From positions 1 through 64,000 of the forward strand of contig DASXUJ010000062.1 in assembly GCA_036504895.1 (NCBI GenBank): a DNA stretch of 64,000 nt. The letters are read 5' to 3'. How positions within the stretch are numbered: the first letter of the stretch is position 1; each line of letters starts with the position of its first letter. This document shows, piece by piece, positions 62,068 through 64,000 of the stretch. A model generated the notes under the pieces. The model saw only the letters and a list, made by a program, of their open reading frames with translations. It made no database searches and was not told where the DNA came from. A program made the position numbers and the translations under genes. The DNA is from Syntrophorhabdaceae bacterium (GTDB lineage: Bacteria; Desulfobacterota; Syntrophorhabdia; Syntrophorhabdales; Syntrophorhabdaceae).

Positions 62068-62577
62068 TTACTTCAGTTTTGACATGGTATGGGCCGCTTT
62101 CCTCAGCTTTTTGGGGAGCTTTCTCGGGTTTCCCTTTTTCGGAGAGGACTGGTCATCCTCTTCGATGAAATCATCCCTTTTGCCTGTCATCTCTTCCATG
62201 ATCATCAGGTCCAGTCGTTGGGGAAGCATAAAGGCGACCCCCGCCTTCTTTGCTTCATCTATAATCGCGCGGTCCGAGGTAACCACCGCTATATTGCCCC
62301 TGCCCTCTCTGATCCAGCCGATAATCACGTCATCGGCGGTCTCGTTTTCTTTTGAGTAGACCACGTCGATGCCAAGATAGTTCTCCCGCTGTCTTCCAGG
62401 AGACATGCTGTTGTAGGCATCAAAGACAACAGTAATCCTGGAGCCCTTTTTTTTCTTGTAGCGGGCCAGTCTTTCGAGTACGGTCCGCCTAAGGGTCTCT
62501 CCCTGAGACCCGTTCTGAACTCCGGGACTTATGATCTTCATCATGTAGTTATACCCGTCGATCACTATATGGGTCAT
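62068..62577 (-). CDS. YacP-like NYN domain protein
   Basis: A 169-residue NYN-domain protein related to YacP/Rae1, a PIN-like ribonuclease fold. HIVIDGYNYMMK begins the domain with the conserved aspartate; VVFDAYNS and ETADDVIIGWI plus AVVTSDRAIIDEAKKAG hold the other acidic residues. The last ~40 residues are basic and lysine-rich, suited to RNA binding. In B. subtilis Rae1 cuts mRNA in the ribosome A site, but whether this protein does the same is not known. ATG 62577 has GGGGGA before it; the open frame upstream (to 62616) lacks support. Confidence 0.75.
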   Translation of the reverse strand: MTHIVIDGYNYMMKIISPGVQNGSQGETLRRTVLERLARYKKKKGSRITVVFDAYNSMSPGRQRENYLGIDVVYSKENETADDVIIGWIREGRGNIAVVTSDRAIIDEAKKAGVAFMLPQRLDLMIMEEMTGKRDDFIEEDDQSSPKKGNPRKLPKKLRKAAHTMSKLK

Positions 62578-62645
62578 TATATCCCCCAAGCCGGCCCCGT
62601 CCGTTTTCCGGGGCATTAGTCGTGTGTATTCTCTTTTTAAGATGA

Positions 62646-63122
62646 TCAGGAGACTGAAGAGCCCGCCTTTAATGTCCCACTACCTTCGGCCGAAGTGGCT
62701 GCGCAGCCCGGCCCCTTCTCTTTGTAGTGATCCCTCATTATTCTGTCGAGTACACCGTTGATAAATTCACGGGATTCATCGCTTCCGTATTTCTTGGCCA
62801 GCTCGAGGGCCTCATCGATCGCCACCTTCGGCGGCACATCGGGCGAATAGAGCATCTCATAGATGGAAAGCCTCATGATGCCCTTATCCACATAGGTAAT
62901 ACGATCCAACCGCCAGTTGTCGCAGGCATCCTGAATATAGAGATCGATCCTTTCCCTCTCACGGGTCACGCCGAGGAGGATTGATTTGGCATAATTCACT
63001 ACATCCGGCTGATACGGGAAGCTTTCGCAGTATGCAGCCAGAGCCCGCTCGGGATCATTTCCGTAAGTTTCTAACTGGTAAAGCATGCGTAATGCTAATT
63101 CTCTGGCTTTTCTTCTGCGCAC
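62646..63122 (-). CDS. nusB: transcription antitermination factor NusB
   Basis: A 158-residue all-helical protein that with NusE (S10) binds boxA RNA for rRNA antitermination. RRRKARELALRMLYQLE at the start, VTRERERIDLYIQ, NWRLDRITYVDKGIMRLSIYEMLY and VAIDEALELAKKYGSDESREFINGVLD are standard. The GTG at 63122 begins the protein after AAAGG; the open frame continues 17 codons further but overlaps ribH. The C-terminal ~25 residues after the last helix (KGPGCAATSAEG...) are a low-complexity extension. Gene order ribBA-ribH-nusB is common in bacteria. Confidence 0.94.
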   Translation of the reverse strand: MRRRKARELALRMLYQLETYGNDPERALAAYCESFPYQPDVVNYAKSILLGVTRERERIDLYIQDACDNWRLDRITYVDKGIMRLSIYEMLYSPDVPPKVAIDEALELAKKYGSDESREFINGVLDRIMRDHYKEKGPGCAATSAEGSGTLKAGSSVS

Positions 63123-63123
63123 A

Positions 63124-63582
63124 TTAACCTTTCTTGAGCAGGTTAGCCATCTCGATCGCCGTGAGAGCGGCATCGAACCCTTTATTGCCCGATTTCGTTC
63201 CTGCCCGCTCTATGGCCTGTTCGATGGTTTCACTCGTAATAATACCGAAAGCGACAGGCTTCTCATTCTCCAGGGAAACAAGGGCGATGCCTTTGGTGAC
63301 CTCTGAGGCGACATAATGAAAATGCGGCGTGGCGCCTTTGATCACCGCTCCCAGACATATCACGGCGTCCAGCTCCGGCTTTTTGACGAGCCGCTTTGCC
63401 ATAAGAGGTATTTCAAATGCGCCGGGTACTTTATAGATGTCGATCTGTCCCTCTTTCGCGCCGTGCCTTTTTAAGGCATCGAGGGCGCCTTCAAGGAGCC
63501 TTTCCGTAATAAAACTATTGAACCTGCTTACGATAATTGCGAATTTGAAGCCTTTTGCATCGAGTATCCCCTCATAGACCAT
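63124..63582 (-). CDS. ribH: 6,7-dimethyl-8-ribityllumazine synthase
   Basis: A 152-residue enzyme that forms lumazine, the penultimate step in riboflavin synthesis, usually as a pentamer or 60-mer. [61 protein letters not shown] with the catalytic histidine, and [24 protein letters not shown] are diagnostic. It lies 10 bases after ribBA/ribA and one base before nusB. Its product feeds riboflavin synthase, which is not in the window. Confidence 0.96.
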   Translation of the reverse strand: MVYEGILDAKGFKFAIIVSRFNSFITERLLEGALDALKRHGAKEGQIDIYKVPGAFEIPLMAKRLVKKPELDAVICLGAVIKGATPHFHYVASEVTKGIALVSLENEKPVAFGIITSETIEQAIERAGTKSGNKGFDAALTAIEMANLLKKG

Positions 63583-63592
63583 ATATGGCTCC

Positions 63593-64000
63593 TCATATGT
63601 TATTCAAGATATGTCCAAGCTTCTCCTGCTTGGTCTTAAGATAAGCAAGGTTATCTTTGGTCGGCGACATTTCTATGGGCACCCTTTCCACAACCGTCAG
63701 ACCGTAGCCCTCGAGTCCTTTTATTTTCCTCGGGTTATTCGTAATGAGCCTCATTTTTCTGACTCCCAGGTCATTGAGAATTTGAGCGCCGAGGCCGTAA
63801 TCTCTCAGGTCGGGAGAAAAACCCAGGGCAATGTTCGCCTCCACGGTATCATGACCGTTGTCCTGAAGGTTATAGGCTTTTAATTTATTGAGCAGGCCGA
63901 TGCCTCTGCCTTCCTGCCTCATGTAGACAAAGACGCCTTTCTCTTCCTTCTCGATCATCTTCAGGGCCAGTTGAAGCTGTTCTCCGCAGTCACACCTCAA
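63593..64000 (-). CDS. ribA: GTP cyclohydrolase II (ribA or ribBA), C-terminal part
   Basis: The 5' end lies beyond base 64000. The visible 136 codons are the C-terminal half of GTP cyclohydrolase II, which opens GTP to start riboflavin synthesis. [12 protein letters not shown] holds zinc-site cysteines, then [34 protein letters not shown] and [14 protein letters not shown], all family motifs. In most bacteria with ribH downstream it is fused to the DHBP synthase RibB (RibBA), but the fusion part cannot be seen here. It is followed by ribH after 10 bases. Confidence 0.93.
   Translation of the reverse strand: MRCDCGEQLQLALKMIEKEEKGVFVYMRQEGRGIGLLNKLKAYNLQDNGHDTVEANIALGFSPDLRDYGLGAQILNDLGVRKMRLITNNPRKIKGLEGYGLTVVERVPIEMSPTKDNLAYLKTKQEKLGHILNNI

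Noticed and set aside
1-64000. Search for CRISPR repeats, transposases, phage genes, toxin-antitoxin pairs
   Set aside because: No regularly spaced repeats and no recognised mobile or defence genes were seen; the one tyrosine recombinase lies in a housekeeping operon with XerC/D features.

Overview
This 64 kb window looks like chromosomal core sequence from a Gram-negative anaerobe of the deltaproteobacterial (Desulfobacterota) type. The evidence is LptF/G, TolC and Pal homologues (an outer membrane), a membrane-bound HdrD-like iron-sulfur oxidoreductase beside a bacterial 2[4Fe-4S] ferredoxin, and the gene order ftsH-folP-cdaA-ybbR-glmM-pdxJ-acpS-nnrDE-tsaE-lysC-cimA, which I associate with Geobacter-like genomes. 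A syntrophic lineage such as Syntrophorhabdus is possible, but the sequence alone does not settle it. I found no insertion sequence, prophage, CRISPR array, rRNA or toxin-antitoxin pair. Coding density is high and many genes overlap by 1-50 bases.

Layout. 1-3.1 kb: end of an LPS-export permease gene, an RNase H-fold exonuclease, an alpha/beta hydrolase, an MscS-type TM-helix protein and ferredoxin. 3.2-9.2 kb: HdrD-like oxidoreductase, NlpC/P60 cell-wall hydrolase, an unrecognised membrane protein, a membrane-anchored TPR protein and a TolC-family protein. 9.5-16 kb: tRNA-Phe, a DUF1015 protein, TrmN6-like methyltransferase, polyprenyl diphosphate synthase, GlgC, RsmI, lytic transglycosylase and PgsA. 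16-23.8 kb: KamA-type radical SAM protein, Pal, a small Lys/Ala/Pro/Glu lipoprotein, a PfkB kinase, HisS, YajD, an FxLYD-like protein, RlmD, a HAD phosphatase and a Cys-rich protein. 23.8-30.3 kb: hybrid histidine kinase with a REC-GGDEF regulator, then UDP-glucose dehydrogenase and UDP-xylose synthase genes. 30.5-47.5 kb: one long run of plus-strand genes beginning rimP-nusA-infB-ylxP-rbfA-nrnA-truB-rpsO-pnp and continuing through M16 peptidase, dut, xerD-like, a DHH-CBS-CCA fusion, scpA, sppA and an L,D-transpeptidase. 47.5-61 kb: a minus-strand run from ftsH down to cimA, a stand-alone LeuA regulatory domain and an HD-GYP regulator. 61-64 kb: an iron-sulfur flavoprotein, a YacP-like NYN protein, nusB, ribH and the end of ribBA/ribA.

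How the parts work together. The rimP-pnp run supplies transcription elongation/antitermination, translation initiation, ribosome maturation and RNA turnover. The ftsH-cimA run links folate, c-di-AMP, cell-wall precursor (GlmM), pyridoxal phosphate, acyl-carrier-protein activation, metabolite repair, tRNA t6A and branched-chain/aspartate amino acid synthesis. c-di-AMP (CdaA) and c-di-GMP (GGDEF and HD-GYP) signalling are both encoded.

Most of the window is ordinary housekeeping and I found no clearly new multigene system. The most unusual signal is regulatory. Several genes without a Shine-Dalgarno sequence are preceded by a TTGAC/AA-like -35 and a -10 box ending only 6-7 bases before the start codon, which predicts leaderless mRNAs. 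Also worth a look are a stand-alone LeuA allosteric domain next to citramalate synthase, a KamA gene whose 5' end contains the terminator of pal and has no conventional start, a flavoprotein with an added zinc ribbon, and a few uncharacterised proteins.
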